A stretch of DNA of 64,000 bases from Nephrocerus scutellatus. Lineage: Eukaryota; Arthropoda; Insecta; Diptera; Pipunculidae. How positions within the stretch are numbered: the first letter of the stretch is position 1; every line of letters starts with the position of its first letter. The notes beneath the pieces are model-generated. The model saw only the letters and a program-made list of their open reading frames with translations. It was not told the DNA's origin and did not search any database. Of this stretch, positions 35,125 to 52,463 are shown piece by piece. The translations under genes were made by a program, and so were the position numbers. The DNA lies in assembly GCA_947095585.1 (NCBI GenBank), contig OX352762.1, forward strand, positions 118,450,930 through 118,514,929, read 5' to 3'.

Positions 35125-35815
35125 GTTTTTCGGGTACAAACTTTTATATATACATCGAAACACGCCACACAGTCGTTTATGACGTATTTGGTAATAATCG
35201 CCAAAATATCTGTTTCTGAGGTCGGAGCTATTTTAAAGAATTTTCTTTTTTCCACGCTTCACACGCGCCACACGCGACTCACGACAAACGTCAAAAGCGG
35301 GATATCAAAATGGGCCCCTGACATTGAGCCGCTCACAAAATTTCAGCCGTCTAGGTCGTGCGAAAGTTGGTAAAGACCTCAAAAAACTAGAAAATGGGGC
35401 GATTTTAAACACCATCACACGTGCCACACGCGAAACGTGCGTCATACATGGATTATAAAAAATGCTGTTTTGGACTTAGAAACTCACAAAATTTCCGCTC
35501 TCTAGGCCATGTGGAAGTTGGTTAAAAATGACCTCAAAAAAGTCGAAAAAAAATTTTCAACCCATCACACGCGCCACACGGGACATGCGTCAATATAAAA
35601 AATGATATTTTAGACTTAGACATTCACAAAATTTCAGCTCTCTAGGTCGTGTGGAAGTTGGTTAAAAAGGACCTCAAAGAAGCCGAAAAAACAAAAATTT
35701 TAACCCATCACACGCGCCACACGCGACTCGCGTCATACTCGGAATATGTGGAAGGTGGTTAAAAAGGACGTCAAATTGGTCGAAAATACAGACAAAAAGG
35801 GGTCAAGTCATGTTA
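35125..35815 (+). repeat. CpG-rich tandem repeat array, copy 3 (longest)
   Basis: Four units. The core CACACGCGCCACACG falls at about 35260, 35416 (as CACACGTGCCACACG), 35566 and 35709, so the period is roughly 156, 150 and 143 bp. Each unit carries CACAAAATTTCAGCTCTCTA, GGTCGTGTGGAAGTTGG and TTAAAAAGGACCTCAAA blocks in the same order. The leader is shared with copies 1 and 2. Confidence 0.92.
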
Positions 35816-37200
35816 AATAAAAGTTTTTAAAAATACATTTTCCTTTGTCGACGGCACACTCAGAAATAAAATCAATAAAGATCTGTATTACCAATGGAAA
35901 CCATAAAACCCTAATTGCCGATTCTAACGTTAAGACTCTTTTTATGGACAAGTTTTGTAAAAAGGTTTTTAAGAGGAATTCTAAACTTTATTTCTGATAA
36001 ATACACTATCAATCAAATCTAACCAGCTGCAAGTGCACACGAGACAGACAAAGTGTAAACTATGAGCATCATTTAAGAAAATGTCTAGTTACTTGAGAAT
36101 TTTGTAATAGCCAGACTTACTGGTGGGCTACTGTAAAATGTCATATCAAATTTATAGATATTGGAAAAAAATATTAATAAAGAGATGCATTCAAGCTGCT
36201 CACATTAATTGGAAATTTAAAAAAGTAATCTTTAAAAAGGCTCTTACTGTATATGTTTGTATTTCACACATTGACCTCTTTAGTCGATTCGATTTTATCA
36301 TTAAGATCGCCAATTGATTTGTAAAAGCCTTTATTTGAAGCTACTTATGGCACACACATACAGAATCAGGTTTAGGTCTTAGATAAGAGAAAATACTTAT
36401 AGTAAAGACTATTTTTACCCCTTGTGAACTGTGAATGTACGTCACAATGAGGGTATAGATCACCTTTTATTAACATGTCAGTTTATTTAACGAATTTACA
36501 TACCTTTTCTAATCGACTTGTCAAACGATTTTTTGTTGTATACGAATCTAATTATCTTGTGTAGTCACACTACTCTTTACTATCATCCAATTTGTAAAAA
36601 GTGAAATTAACCTCGTCGTAAATAAAAGATGAATGATGATGCTCGATCTGTTTTCTGTGCGCTTAAACAAGCAAGAGCCGCAATACAATTTAAACGACTT
36701 TGAGGAAAATAAGAAAAAAAATTAATCCAATTTATTTTCTAATCAAATTGTTTGACAACATACTACGCGTTCGATGTACAACAATAAGCATACATGGTAC
36801 AGCTAGTGCTGAACTGTTGGAAGACATGAACTTCTAGTTTTTCATTCAATTACACTCGTCCTACTACTACAGCCGTACTACTACTGCTAAGTACGGAAGT
36901 AGAAAATTGTTATGCAAGCGGCATGGTGATGCGATTAGACCTCATGTTGGGTTTTCTTAAAGTGAATTATGAGCCGTTGTCTTTTCCTTTTGTTTTGTAC
37001 ATTTGCTCGCATTAAGCGCCTTCCGCTTGTGTGACAACAGATCCCCCTGATGTATTCTGCAGTGAATTCTTTATAAATTTACAGATGTTTATTTTTTAAC
37101 TTTATCATAAAAAGTCAATTTGTCAAGCTTTATTTCTTTAAATACCGAAGTAAAGTATTAATTAATATTTATAAAGATTTCAATATAATCTAAATAAATA
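35816..37200. other. Non-coding gap
   Basis: AT-rich with no recognisable gene. Confidence 0.45.
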
Positions 37201-37730
37201 AAAATGGAATTTTGTTTGGTTCGTTATTTATGGAAACTTACATTTACCAACCGGTTTTTATGAAATTTTTAGTGTATATTATTGGCAGGTGGAGGAAAGT
37301 TATAGGCTATAGTAATAGTATAGTATAGGGATCCTCCCTGGGGGCATGTAAAATGTTACTCGTAATATCAGCCACATTTACAAACCAATTTTTATGATTT
37401 TCAATGTATATTATTGGCAGGTGGGGATTGGTTTTAGTCTATAGTACACCCCCATCCTCACGGTGGTAACAGAAAGACGTGGATTCATATCTGCGGGTAG
37501 CGAAGCACCCGAGATCAGTTAGTCTTCTTTATGAATAAAAATAAAATGAAATGTGTGTTTGGTTGTTATTTATAGAAACTCACATTTACCAACCGATTTT
37601 TATGAACTTTTAAGTATATATTGATGGCAGGTGGAGAAACGTCATAGGCTATAGTACATTCCACCTCCCGCGGTTTTAAGAGAATGGTGGGTATTTTTGT
37701 GTGCGGTTAGCGAAGCGCCCAGAAACAGCA
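37201..37730 (+). repeat. Three-unit diverged tandem repeat (TTGGCAGGTGG)
   Basis: CACATTTACCAACCGATTTTTATGA-like blocks followed by TATATT(A/G)(T/A)TGGCAGGTGG and (A/T)TAGGCTATAGT recur three times (GGCAGGTGG near 37284, 37416 and 37627). Between units 2 and 3 lies GCGGGTAGCGAAGCACCCGA, echoed after unit 3 as GCGGTTAGCGAAGCGCCCAG. The layout resembles widespread arthropod dispersed repeats; family not named. Confidence 0.75.
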
Positions 37731-38639
37731 GAAACAGAAGATTGGTTATTAGCTCCTTAATATGGCAGTCTAAACTTTTTTTAAATTGCGCGTACGCTTC
37801 AAGGGACTTAAAATACCTATACCTAAGCACAGGACAGGTCTTGAAATATTGGGATGGATGAAATGAAATTATGTGGTTGTAGAAGTTCCAGTTAAATGAT
37901 CCAACCTAACTCTCACAAAATTGAATATTCCCACTCATTGTTGTTGGCTCTACATTTAGGTTATTACCTACATCAACTCAGACGTACATGTGAATGGGAA
38001 ATGAACCCCGTTTCCCCTAAATGGGAGCCGACTATGCTAACCTTCGGGATCAATGTCATCAATATTTAAAAAAAAAATTCGTTTATTATATGTAAATATA
38101 TCCGATACATATCACAAAGTCGTTTTTAAGTTTGAATTGACGAACGATTTAAAAGGCTTATTTTCAAAATTTCTTAGTGCTTTCAAGCTAAAGTCTAACT
38201 TGATTCTATACCTGACAATACTAAACAACATTAATGTAAAAAATAAATACTCGTACATATAAATTCTTTATAGTAGATACAACGTTAGGTGTTCCATTGA
38301 AGCATTATTTATTCGAGTGTCAGTAAAACTTTCCGCTTCTTGTCACTCACCATATAAATCCAAGGATAGTCATATCATATTTGGATATATGTACATACAA
38401 GTATACCCAAATCTGCCCTTCCGATGCAATATAAGTTAGGATTGTGTCTTGCGTAAAATAGACGTTACTAGTTTATTAACATGGAAAACCCGGTAAAACG
38501 GTGACAAACAGGAGACATTCTGCATTCTGTCAAGCAAATGGAAGGTGGTTTTAGGTGCACCTGACCAGACTCAAGTTTGTGGCGAATGAATGCCATGTAG
38601 ATAGTAGCCAGAGGGAGTAAAATTTTTTTAAAACCGTAT
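37731..38639. other. Non-coding gap
   Basis: Nothing recognised. TACTCGTA at 38248-38255. Confidence 0.45.
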
Positions 38640-40205
38640 TAGAAAAGCTTACGCAGTGGTAATGCCAGCGGCGAAGAACACCTTTTCAGAACTATTGGGG
38701 AATATCTGCTGGCCTAGCGGATTTGTGTATGCGTAAGTTACTTAAAGCTCGGACAAAGTACGATTGTAAATTTGTCCCATAGAGTGTTCGATACTCTGAT
38801 GTACAGGTGGAAGCAACGAAAAATCTGGAAGCGTGGAGATAACTGCAAAATGTGCAGAAAGTAAATTGGAATTGTCCTAAGAGCTGACCATAAAAGGAAT
38901 ACGTTTGGGAATGACCGTTGGAATTGAGAATGTATTATATATTCTTTTCGCGAATGACCATACATTTTTACTACTTTTCCTTTTACTACTACTACATTGT
39001 AGTATTTTTTGCCGCAATCTCTAATCATAGACGAATTTGGCTCGCCGAATTTTTACATTGCAATCATTTCACGCTTTTATTTTTATCGGTTTTCCTCTGT
39101 GGGATGTGCTTTATACAATCGAAAGCTTATCTCCCTGCTCCTAGAAGCCTAAAATCATACCATCGTTTCGCAGGTAAAACTCTGAAAGCTATAAAGTCTT
39201 TCATACCAATTTGAATGATGTTTGTGATCGCATCAGCGGCGGCATCCACGTCACTATTAAGGAAGATTAATAATAATATTTAGCGCAACAGACCATTGCG
39301 GTCCAAGGCCTAACTTCTCGCGACCATTTGTGCTGCACATGTTAATTTTTGGACACAAATGGAAGGGACCTAGAATTTAAGGCCGGATCCGAACGGCGAA
39401 TTGAGAAGCTTTCCGTGACAAGGTATTAAATTTACTCTCGGAACGTTTGTCACCCATTCGCGAGAGGTGGGACACCGTGAAAAATACTTTTGGTGTTGCT
39501 GGGATTCGAACCTGAACCTCCTGCCCAGCAGCCATGTGCATTACCACTGAGCCACGGCGCCCACTTAAGGAAGATTAGGGACCAATTAAATTTCCTAAAG
39601 AATTTATTAATTGGCTTTCTCGTAATGCCATTCAATTATTTTTGGAGTTTCTTTTTCTACGAGAAATTAGCGGATACAACACAATGGTCGGATGGGCCTA
39701 GAGGTTATGGTACATGCACGGTGTATTTATCAGGATGAGAGGTAAGAAACAAGTCCAGAGTGTTGGCTGAATGATTCGCAATGTCAGGAATTCCTGTAGG
39801 ATCATTTACAAGCTGAGTAAGACTATTTGTTGATGTTGTTGTAGCAACTCCAGGTATGTTAAACCTATTGCTGAGTTGACGATTCTTGGTCCAGTGTGTG
39901 AAGTCCTGAGGTGCATAGAACCGATCGTCGTAGAAAGGTAAAACTATTTGTCTCAGCGAATAGCTCAGCATACTTTTCTGGGTGTATTCCAGTGTACAGA
40001 GTACCGAAGCTAAACAGAATTGTGTACATTGAAATCGCCCGCAATAACAATTTCAGCATAAGGGTCTTCTGTTACAATTCTTAAAATTGAGTCAGACAGT
40101 GCAATAAATTCGTTAAGAGTTGAATTACTGTTTAAGTTTGGGCTTCTTCTATAAATAAAAAAGGAATGAATGCTTGGTTTTTTTATTTTAGCTTTTAACC
40201 AAATG
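38640..40205 (-). mobile_element. LINE family B copy B5: endonuclease to start of reverse transcriptase
   Basis: In minus orientation: endonuclease block DPYAEIVIAGDFNVHNS near 40005-40070 with the GDFNxHN motif, then NSLTQLVNDPTGIPD and TLDLFLTSHPDKYTVHVP (39705-39850) in the late endonuclease. The linker follows, then a region at 38640-38880 collinear with B4 at 32860-33070. Frames are broken. A SINE has inserted at 39270-39564. This copy ends about 50 bp upstream of an alpha-o coding exon, so it lies in that gene's intron. Confidence 0.85.
39270..39564 (-). mobile_element. tRNA-derived SINE with 13-bp target-site duplication
   Basis: The minus-strand head reads TGGGCGCCGTGGCTCAGTGG, an A-box-like segment. 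A B box GGTTCGAATCC follows (reverse complement at 39502-39512), so transcription would be by RNA polymerase III. The body contains the blocks shared with 20607 and 43337, and the 3' end is an ATTATTATTAA-like tail. Perfect direct repeats TTAAGGAAGATTA at 39257-39269 and 39565-39577 flank it, showing insertion by target-primed reverse transcription into LINE B5. Confidence 0.93.
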
Positions 40206-40257
40206 AAACTAGTTTTCACTTTCTAATGCTTTTTTTATTATTAATTTTTACTTACAG

Positions 40258-44510
<4,253 letters not shown>

Positions 44511-46100
44511 AGAGGGTGTGTGTCTGGTATAATAATTATAACAAAAATAGTTATACATATTATATTAGTAATAAAAATAATAATAATAATAAAAACTGCA
44601 TCATTATTATTATTAGTAAAAATAAATTTATTTAAAAAACATAATAATAATAATAATAGCAATAATAACTATAATAGAAAAAAAAAACCAAAACCAAAAT
44701 AATAAGATAAATATTATGTAATGATAAAGTCAACAAGAACAAAACAAAAATATTTCTTATTTAATATTATCTACTTAGTGACTAATTCAAAGCAACAAAA
44801 TCATCCGAATTTTATTTGAAAAGTGAAACAATTGAAACACAAACACATACGCCATAAATTTACATGAATGTATTTATATAAAATAAACACTTTCCTTCTG
44901 TATTATAATTTATTATATGTACAACAATTAGGAAAAATCTCACACAAAAAAAAAATATTCAGATGTACAGGATTATTATTAAAGTTACACTATGTACTGT
45001 ACTCTAACACACATACAACAACACGCACAACAATTTGCCAAACAAAAGCATTTAATTTATTTCTTATATATCTTTTTTGTTATCTCTAAAAATCACCACT
45101 ACACATGCATTACGCACAATCACTACAAACAACACATTGTGAATTAAAAGTTATATTCAAGAAAAAACTATGTATTTATGATAATTTTAACATTATGTTT
45201 AATTTCATTTAATATCTAAGTTTATTACAGAAATGAAAATAACAACTAAATGTTATTGTTATACATTGTTTATCTAGTTTATTTATTTATTTTAATTTAA
45301 ATAATTATTATTTTTACTTTAATGCAATGAATCGTTTATTTTTGTGTTCTGTATTATTACTACATACATTTTTTTATTTAGTTTATAAGTTCACATGAGT
45401 ATGATAGTTATCACAAACAATTACGAACTTTAACAACATAAACAATCCAAAGGTGATAAAAATCCAAACGACTATTTACTATTTTTAAATATACTTATAA
45501 TTTAATTTCTGAATATTGAAAACTTTTGTACACACGCGCATACAAACAACAAATATTTTGTAATGTAGTAATAATACTACAATCGTTTTATTTACCGCTC
45601 AAATTTTTGTCATAGAATGCACATAGTAATAATGTCTAACGGTTAAATAGGAAAGTGAACTTTGCATTTAAAACATTCCTGCTAGAATGTGAATTTCAAT
45701 TTAATTTACATTCAATAATTCATACGTACGAGTATCAATTTTTACAAATTTGTAAAATTACAATGCTTATAGCAAATCTCATAAACAGATTCATTTGACA
45801 TTCACATTTTACAAAGTACAATACAATTAGCGAATTGTTTTCATTTACTTACTATCTACATCTTTTTTATTCTCTTTTGAATTATGTTACTTTTGCTATT
45901 TCGTATGGTTTTTATATTTAAAAAAAAAAACAACAACAAAACTACTTGGCTCAACATGATATTGCAATGATACAGAAACAAACAACAATGTGTGCCAATT
46001 TTACTAAAAATAAATGAAATGCCTCCTGTCCAGAGCATGTTGCTCTCTAGATATACACATCCATCGCCACTTCATCTCATCTTAGATTGTTACACCATTT
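44511..46100 (+). other. Probable alpha-o 3' UTR and AT-rich flank
   Basis: Follows the alpha-o stop codon. Very AT-rich with AAT/ATA triplet microsatellite (44530-44665) and several AATAAA-type hexamers, so the poly(A) site cannot be chosen by eye. No open frame of interest. TACGAGTA at 45727-45734. Confidence 0.5.
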
Positions 46101-46693
46101 TACTAAGTATATACGAGTCTTGTTTTTGCATTCAAAAAATAGGTTCTAGTTCGTACTAATTGTTTTTGCATTCAAAAAAATAGTTGCAAGTTCTAGTTAA
46201 TTTGTTTTTGCTTCGAAATAAAATATTTATTTTATTTTGTCGTTAGAAGTGCAAAGAAATTATTATACAAATGGTAGCGATAGTAATAACCAAGGCTTTC
46301 TACGATATCTGCCATGAATTGTTCATTAAAAAAAGTTAGCTAACTCATTTGATCTGACATCCTGTTGGTTATTTTCAATTCTTTCCGCATAGAAAGAGCA
46401 AAAAGGTTAACGTTGGCTGTGTTTTTTTTTATGTCGGAGAAATCCGAGTTCCGAGATATCCGATAAATCCGAAAATACTTTTCTCTGATCAGACCAAAAA
46501 AATTATGTGCCGGCGTTTCAGAGAAAAGTTTTACTTTTCACCTAAATGCTCCATAGTAATCGACATGTCCCATGTTTAAAGAAACAATCCACTACAGCTG
46601 TCAAAAAATGTTGGGTATATTTTTTCAGAGTAAAAAGATCATATCCGAGAATTATCAGAGCGTAATAAAGAAAGCCTCAGAAAATAATGCGGG

Positions 46694-47035
46694 AAACACA
46701 AACACACTTCAGCTTCGGCTTCGTCTGACGCTTACGAGTTCAGCCATCATACGATTTCAATACTTCCTATCACAATGTCACTTCGGCTTCAACGTTTCGC
46801 TTGGTAATCGTAAAGAAAATCGTAATGCTACGTAACGAAGCTACAAACGGAAGCTCTAGTTCAAAAGTGCTGAACATTTGCTTTGCCTGACAGCTCAACA
46901 GCTGTGAAAAAACGACAACAAACAAAATTATTTTGTTCGGCAAAATTAGTCATACGAGAAATGTCATTCAAAGCAAATTCAAAGCGGTTGCATCGTAACA
47001 CAGCGAAGACGAAGCTGAAGCGTGTTTGTGTTTCA
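46694..47035. mobile_element. Fold-back / MITE-like element
   Basis: AACACAAACACACTTCAGCT then TCGGCTTCGTCTGACG at the left is answered at the right by CGAAGACGAAGCTGAAGCGT then GTTTGTGTTTC, an inverted repeat of about 30 bp with few mismatches over a 340-bp span. Inside are further CACTTCGGCTTCAACGTTTC segments. No coding capacity. It directly precedes the 71-bp array, which may be part of the same element. Confidence 0.6.
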
Positions 47036-47040
47036 CGCAT

Positions 47041-47720
47041 TAACTTTTCATTTACGTTATCTTACGGATAACAGAATTACGGCACAGTTCCATAAAACTT
47101 GTGTCGTAATGTAACTTTTTGTTTAAGTTATCTTACGGATAACAGAATTATGGCACAGGTCCATATAACTTGTGTCGTAACGTAACCATTCGTTTATGTT
47201 ATCTTACGAATAAGGGAATTATGGCACAGTTTCCTGTAACTTGTATCGTTATCTTACGGATAACAGAATTATGGCACAGTTCCATATAACTTGTGTCGTA
47301 ACGTAACTTTTCGTTTATGTTATCTTACGGATAAGAGAATTATGGCACACTTCCATGTAACTTATGGCTGAAACGTGTTTCGTTGATCGCCGCCCAACAG
47401 AGCTTTAAGAAAATACAAAAAATTACCTACCATTTGTGAAGTTTTCGTTTGCGTTTTGTTTAAAGGATAACAGAATTATGGCCAGTTGCATGTAACTTGT
47501 ATCGTAACGTAATGTTTCGTTTAAGTTATCTTAAGGACAAGAGAATTATGGCACAGTTTCATGTAACTTGTGTCTGAATTGTGTTTTTTCGATCGTCATC
47601 CAACAGACCTTACAGAGCTTTAGAAAATGCCAAAATTGATTTGTTAACTTTTCGTTGACGTTATTTTAAGGGTAAGAGAATTACGGGACAGTTGCATGTC
47701 ACTGGGGTCTGCATTGTGTT
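47041..47720 (+). repeat. 71-bp tandem array
   Basis: The marker GTTATCTTACGG (with variants) begins at 47056, 47127, 47198, 47248 and 47319, giving periods of 71, 71, 50 (a 21-bp deletion) and 71. More diverged units continue near 47465, 47525 and 47660, interspersed with GTTTCGTTGATCGCCGCCCA-type sequence. Each unit holds ACAGAATTATGGCACAG and AACTTGTGTCGTAACGTAAC. No coding content. Confidence 0.92.
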
Positions 47721-50315
47721 TCGTCGATCGCCGTCCAACTGGATTTAATCAAATTATGGCAGCACACAACTCGAAAAGAACACATGCAAATATTATTGCA
47801 AACAATCAATTGCTGTAGAATGTCTCAGTGGCTCACAATTTCTTGTTTAGTTTCGACGACCTAGTGGACAATTTTCACATCTCTTTTCAAAGTAACTATA
47901 ACAGATTTTATGTGGTTTTTGTTACGGGTTTAGAATAAGCAAAAGGAAAGCCGCGGTAATTAATGTCGATTTGGTTTGATATATGACTTAAATAATTTAA
48001 CTTTGAACGACTATTTTTTAAATATATTAATCACAATATTTAGCTGACTACACTATGAATTATAAGACTTGCATATATTTGGTATTTGTATCACCTTCTC
48101 TCCACTCTACACTCACTAGCTCGCTCACTTACCCACCCTCTCACTAAGTCATTCAAAACAAAACGGACAAATTTGTAAAAAGATTCTATAAGAGAAAAAG
48201 CACAGTAGTTGGTATAAAATATGTATAGTATATTATGGTATGCTAAAGAGATAATTGTGTTTTTTTTAAATTACAATTACAAGTATTTAATGTGTATATC
48301 TATCTATTTATAAAAAAGCTTAGATTAGATGAGATTTCTATTGACTATATAATAGATCTTTCTTGCACGGACTTGTGTGTGGCAAAGATTAAGTAAAAGT
48401 AGATGGACAAATGAGTAGCACATACCAAACCAAAATATATAAATACAAAACCGAAGAAAACAAGAGAAGAATTTTCTCTCTTCGTTAAATTTCTGTTGGA
48501 AATTCAAATTTTATACATATGTATTATATAAATATAGTTTTCTATCTACTTAGTTTTTCATTATTCATATTTTTTCAAAGCTCATAACTCGTCCTCTGCA
48601 ATAACTTCTTTCAATGGACCAAAAAACAAAACTGACAACATACCTCTCTATATGTATTTCATTGTTAACTCAATCTCTCCCCCGATTAAAAGGTACACAT
48701 TTTATTCCAACAAGTCTATTTGTAAAAAGAGTAAAAACTCTCCCCAACAACAACAAATTCTCTAGGCAGCTATAATCTGGAAAGTACAAACGAAGGAAGA
48801 ACGAACAAACACGAACTAAGCAAAAATGAACCAAACGAACAAACAAACAAACCGAACCGAGATCATTTAGACCTCCAGCACAACTGATGAGTGATGAGTA
48901 GTTACATTAAAAAAATAAAAAAAAATTAACTTGTGAGCGAGCTGTCTATATTTGTTTAGTTCATTGTTTGAATTCTTCTTTGTTTTGTCTTTCGTTTCTT
49001 TGTATTCTATTATAAGAACTGGAAATTTATTTTATCGAAACTACATGCACAAAAACAAATAAAAAACCAGAACTAGGTAACTAAACCAACGCTCATTAAA
49101 CATCTTTGCACAAATTTAAAAAAAAAACTAATGATACAAAAAAATCAAACAAAACATGACCATTTTTTACATAATAATAATTTATTATAATATTTAATTA
49201 TAAATATTACACTAAAATTACAGACAAAATACAAAAAACAAGAAAGAAATACTGTAATTAATAATATTATTATTATATAAATTCTATGATTACTATCTAT
49301 ATAGGCAGAATATTGAACAAACAAAAACAAAACCATAAAATAAATACATAACGGAGTATAACATATATTTTTCTCGTATTATCATTGCATATTACATATT
49401 TATGATTTTCTAATCTCTATCACGATCGATAAATAATAACTAAATTAACAACATAACTGGCAAAATGAAAAAACAAAATAAAAATACAACAAATATTTTT
49501 ATTATTTATCTTATAATATAATATAGTATATAATGTAAAATCAAAAATTGATAACTTACTGAGTCTCATAGTATTGAAGAAAAAAAATCCTTCATTCATT
49601 CATTCATTCGTAACTGTCAGTCACTAGCCTAATTACGAAAAAAATAAACAAAACAAAAATGTACACTAATATTGAAACATAATTTACCGTAAGAACATAT
49701 TGTTATACACAGAAAACCGTAAAAACAACAACAACAACAACAAATTGCAAAATGGAAAATTTAACATGAAAATGAATTATTGCCAATTTCATATTTTTCT
49801 AAGGATAATTTTGACACTTTGTGAAGGGCGGTGGCGCGGTAACACTTTTTTGAAACCGAAAATAGATTATTTTTTGAATAGCAAAACAGAAATATATACT
49901 ACGTTTTCTCTAGTTCTAGATCTAGTTAAGTCAGGCGTTGTGCATGGAAATGCTACTGAGAGTTGAGTTTCGTTACACCCAAATAAACTCCACGAAACTT
50001 AGAGCGATTAACTTTGACGCCATATTATTAACTCGAAGAAAGCATAACTCACCTTCCATAACTTTTCCTCCATGGAAACGTGGTAATAAGTAATTAGGTG
50101 CAGCAAAATAATTCTCTCTCGGCTTGCCTATGTATGAGCGGAGCTCTCCGCACCATCACTCCGCTGCACTAGACATACTGTTCAACCTAACACCACTAGA
50201 CATAATATCTCTCTTTTCTATGGAATTTCGCATTGCATTGGCTTCCTTACGGGTTGTAAAATATATCTTTTTTTTTGGGTGAGCCTGTTGCCCTCGCGCC
50301 ACCCTTAAGTGCCCA
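47721..50315. other. Non-coding AT-rich region
   Basis: No gene recognised. Many A/T runs, AACAACAACAACAAC at about 49724-49742 and an ATTC microsatellite at 49590-49608. May include distal alternative 3' UTR of alpha-o. Confidence 0.45.
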
Positions 50316-50765
50316 GCCCATAGAATCCGTTGCGTCCGTTGTGGCGAAGTAAGCAACTGACATCAATGAAATCACGCGTTCTTATTGGAATTGTGCCATT
50401 GGCAAATCATGTGATGGAAACAACGCAAAAATTTGACCAACTTTCAACTTTTCTCTCCGGCAAATGCTTTGACAGTTCTCTCTCACACCAGTTTGAAGTT
50501 TATTTTGGCATTTGTTGTTGTTTGCCTGTACGACGACAACAGGCGTATTCAGATAATCAGAATAAGGAATTCGAATTTCAAAACTAGCCAAAACCAACCA
50601 AACAGCAGGTTTTTAAATTCCAAAGAAGGAGTTCGACAGTGCAATTGTTGTTGTAATTCCTTATTCCTCGGCAAATAAAATACGGCTAACGTGTTCATTG
50701 GGTCTCCTCTTTGCATCACATACGGCAACGTCAAAGAATACGTCGACGCAACGGATTCTATAGGC
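50316..50765. mobile_element. 450-bp MITE-like element with 21-bp TIRs
   Basis: Ends at 50316-50336 and 50745-50765 are inverted repeats matching at 20 of 21 positions (core ATAGAATCCGTTGCGTC and its complement). The interior holds CCAAAACCAACCAAACAGCA at about 50589, a block also found near 60960. No transposase frame. Target-site duplication not resolved. Confidence 0.7.
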
Positions 50766-52117
50766 TATGCCCTTTACTTAGAATTTTACTTTATTTGGAA
50801 GTGACACTCATGTGGGGAGTTTTTTCGACATTGTATTAGAACAGATTTCACTCAAATAAATGTTTGATTCTTTAGTTTTTAATTACGAAATGCAGGATTG
50901 TAATTGCGATCACTATCTGCAAATGTTATCTAAATGCCAATTTATTGTCAATAGGCTATAGATTAACATAAACATAAAAATGGCGCTGCGAAATGAAGCC
51001 GCAGGAAATTAGGCCTTAAAAAAATAGCGTACACTAAGCGTCAAAAATTAGTGCACTTGTTTAAAAAAGTGTAGTGTTTTTGACAGAATGTTCACATGTT
51101 ACTCACAGAATTTTTTTTAAGTAAAAGTAAGCAAAATTCGCATAGAGGAGAAATGAATTTACTCCATATTTTTCGCTCTCTTTTACTATTTTTTCGTTAA
51201 GTTGGAAATCCATACAATCTTGCCAGTCATAAATAATAAGTTTTGCTATTGTGAAAGCGCCCTTATAATATCCAGCTCAAAGCGAAATGCATCGTAATGG
51301 AAATGTCCAATTGAATTCGAACTGGCTGCCGCCCTTCGCGTAAACGAGGCACCGACCCATTTCGTGCTTTTTCGTAAATGGAATACATTTTTTATGTCAA
51401 ATTATTTACCTCCACCTAAAAATAGATCGTACTTTGAAAATTAAAAAACAAAAAATAAGTTTATTTGGTTTCCTTAATAACTGTAACTTTAAAAAGAAAA
51501 CGTATTAAAGTTGAAAGCAAATTGTTGGCGAAAATAATAAGAACTAAATTATGTAGACTAATTTGGTTTACTTCATTTGCTAACAAAAGCCAATCTGATG
51601 GTCGCCAATGTTGATGTGTATGCAAAGCTATTTCGTTATTATATTTATTATAAATATTACATTTAAGGCTTTTTGTGTCGCGAACTTTGCTATTTTTTAA
51701 TTAATAAGTAATGTATCAAATTTTATCTGTATCTAAAGTTTAAATTGTATATTTGACAATTTATAAGAAACACTGACCAAGGATTCAGCGAAATTGGCGG
51801 TATGTACAGAACAGAAAAACAAAAGGATAAAAATTACAAAAAAAAAAATCTATTTATTTTTAAACTATTAACCCTTTTCATACGATGTACTTGCACTCTC
51901 TTACCATTTGGGTACAGGATCAAAAACTCCGAATTCACCCTTTTTACAAACCATTTTTTTTCTTTCCTTTGAATTAACTAATGTGGAGTTCTTTCGGGTT
52001 AAAAAAAACTTGAATTTTTAGGTTGCCCAAAAGAACATGTAACCTGATTCATATTTTTCTCGTTGTGCTGGTGAATGTTTAAAGAGAAGATTTTATTTTT
52101 TAATATTATGTTACCCT
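50766..52117. other. Non-coding AT-rich region
   Basis: No gene or named repeat recognised. Confidence 0.45.
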
Positions 52118-52410
52118 GCTCTCACAATGAAAAACTTAAACCTTTGAAGGGCTCGCACAATGAATACATAAAGTTTTGAAAGCAAAGTTTCAAACTACGA
52201 CAAGCTTCACTGTTATTATATCGAAGACATAACAACAACAACAAATAATATTTCACATCCGTTTCAAAATGTTGCGAACTTCATTCTGTATTTCTTTGAA
52301 AGTTTGTATACTTAATAACTAAGATCTACCAACATAAAGAGCAGAAATGTCAAAACTTAAGCCCATGTATTTCTGTAACTCTTATGTCTTAAGTTTTTCA
52401 TTGTGAGAGC
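52118..52410. mobile_element. MITE copy 1 (CTCTCACAATGAAAAAC family)
   Basis: Perfect 22-bp terminal inverted repeats, 52118-52139 and 52389-52410 (GCTCTCACAATGAAAAAC and four more). The interior includes GCTCGCACAATGAATACA and AACTAAGATCTACCAACA blocks shared with copy 2. No coding capacity. Confidence 0.9.
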
Positions 52411-52463
52411 GTTTTTACTTGTCAAATGCAAATATCTTGTTATCGCGGAGCAAAGCTTACCCT

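Noticed and set aside
34962..35255. 97-codon minus-strand proline-rich frame
   Set aside because: Product of the G/T-rich leader and the tandem repeat, not a gene.
39490..39560. tRNA gene-like sequence
   Set aside because: A and B boxes are present, but the cloverleaf is not complete and the sequence continues into a repeated body with target-site duplications; it is a SINE.
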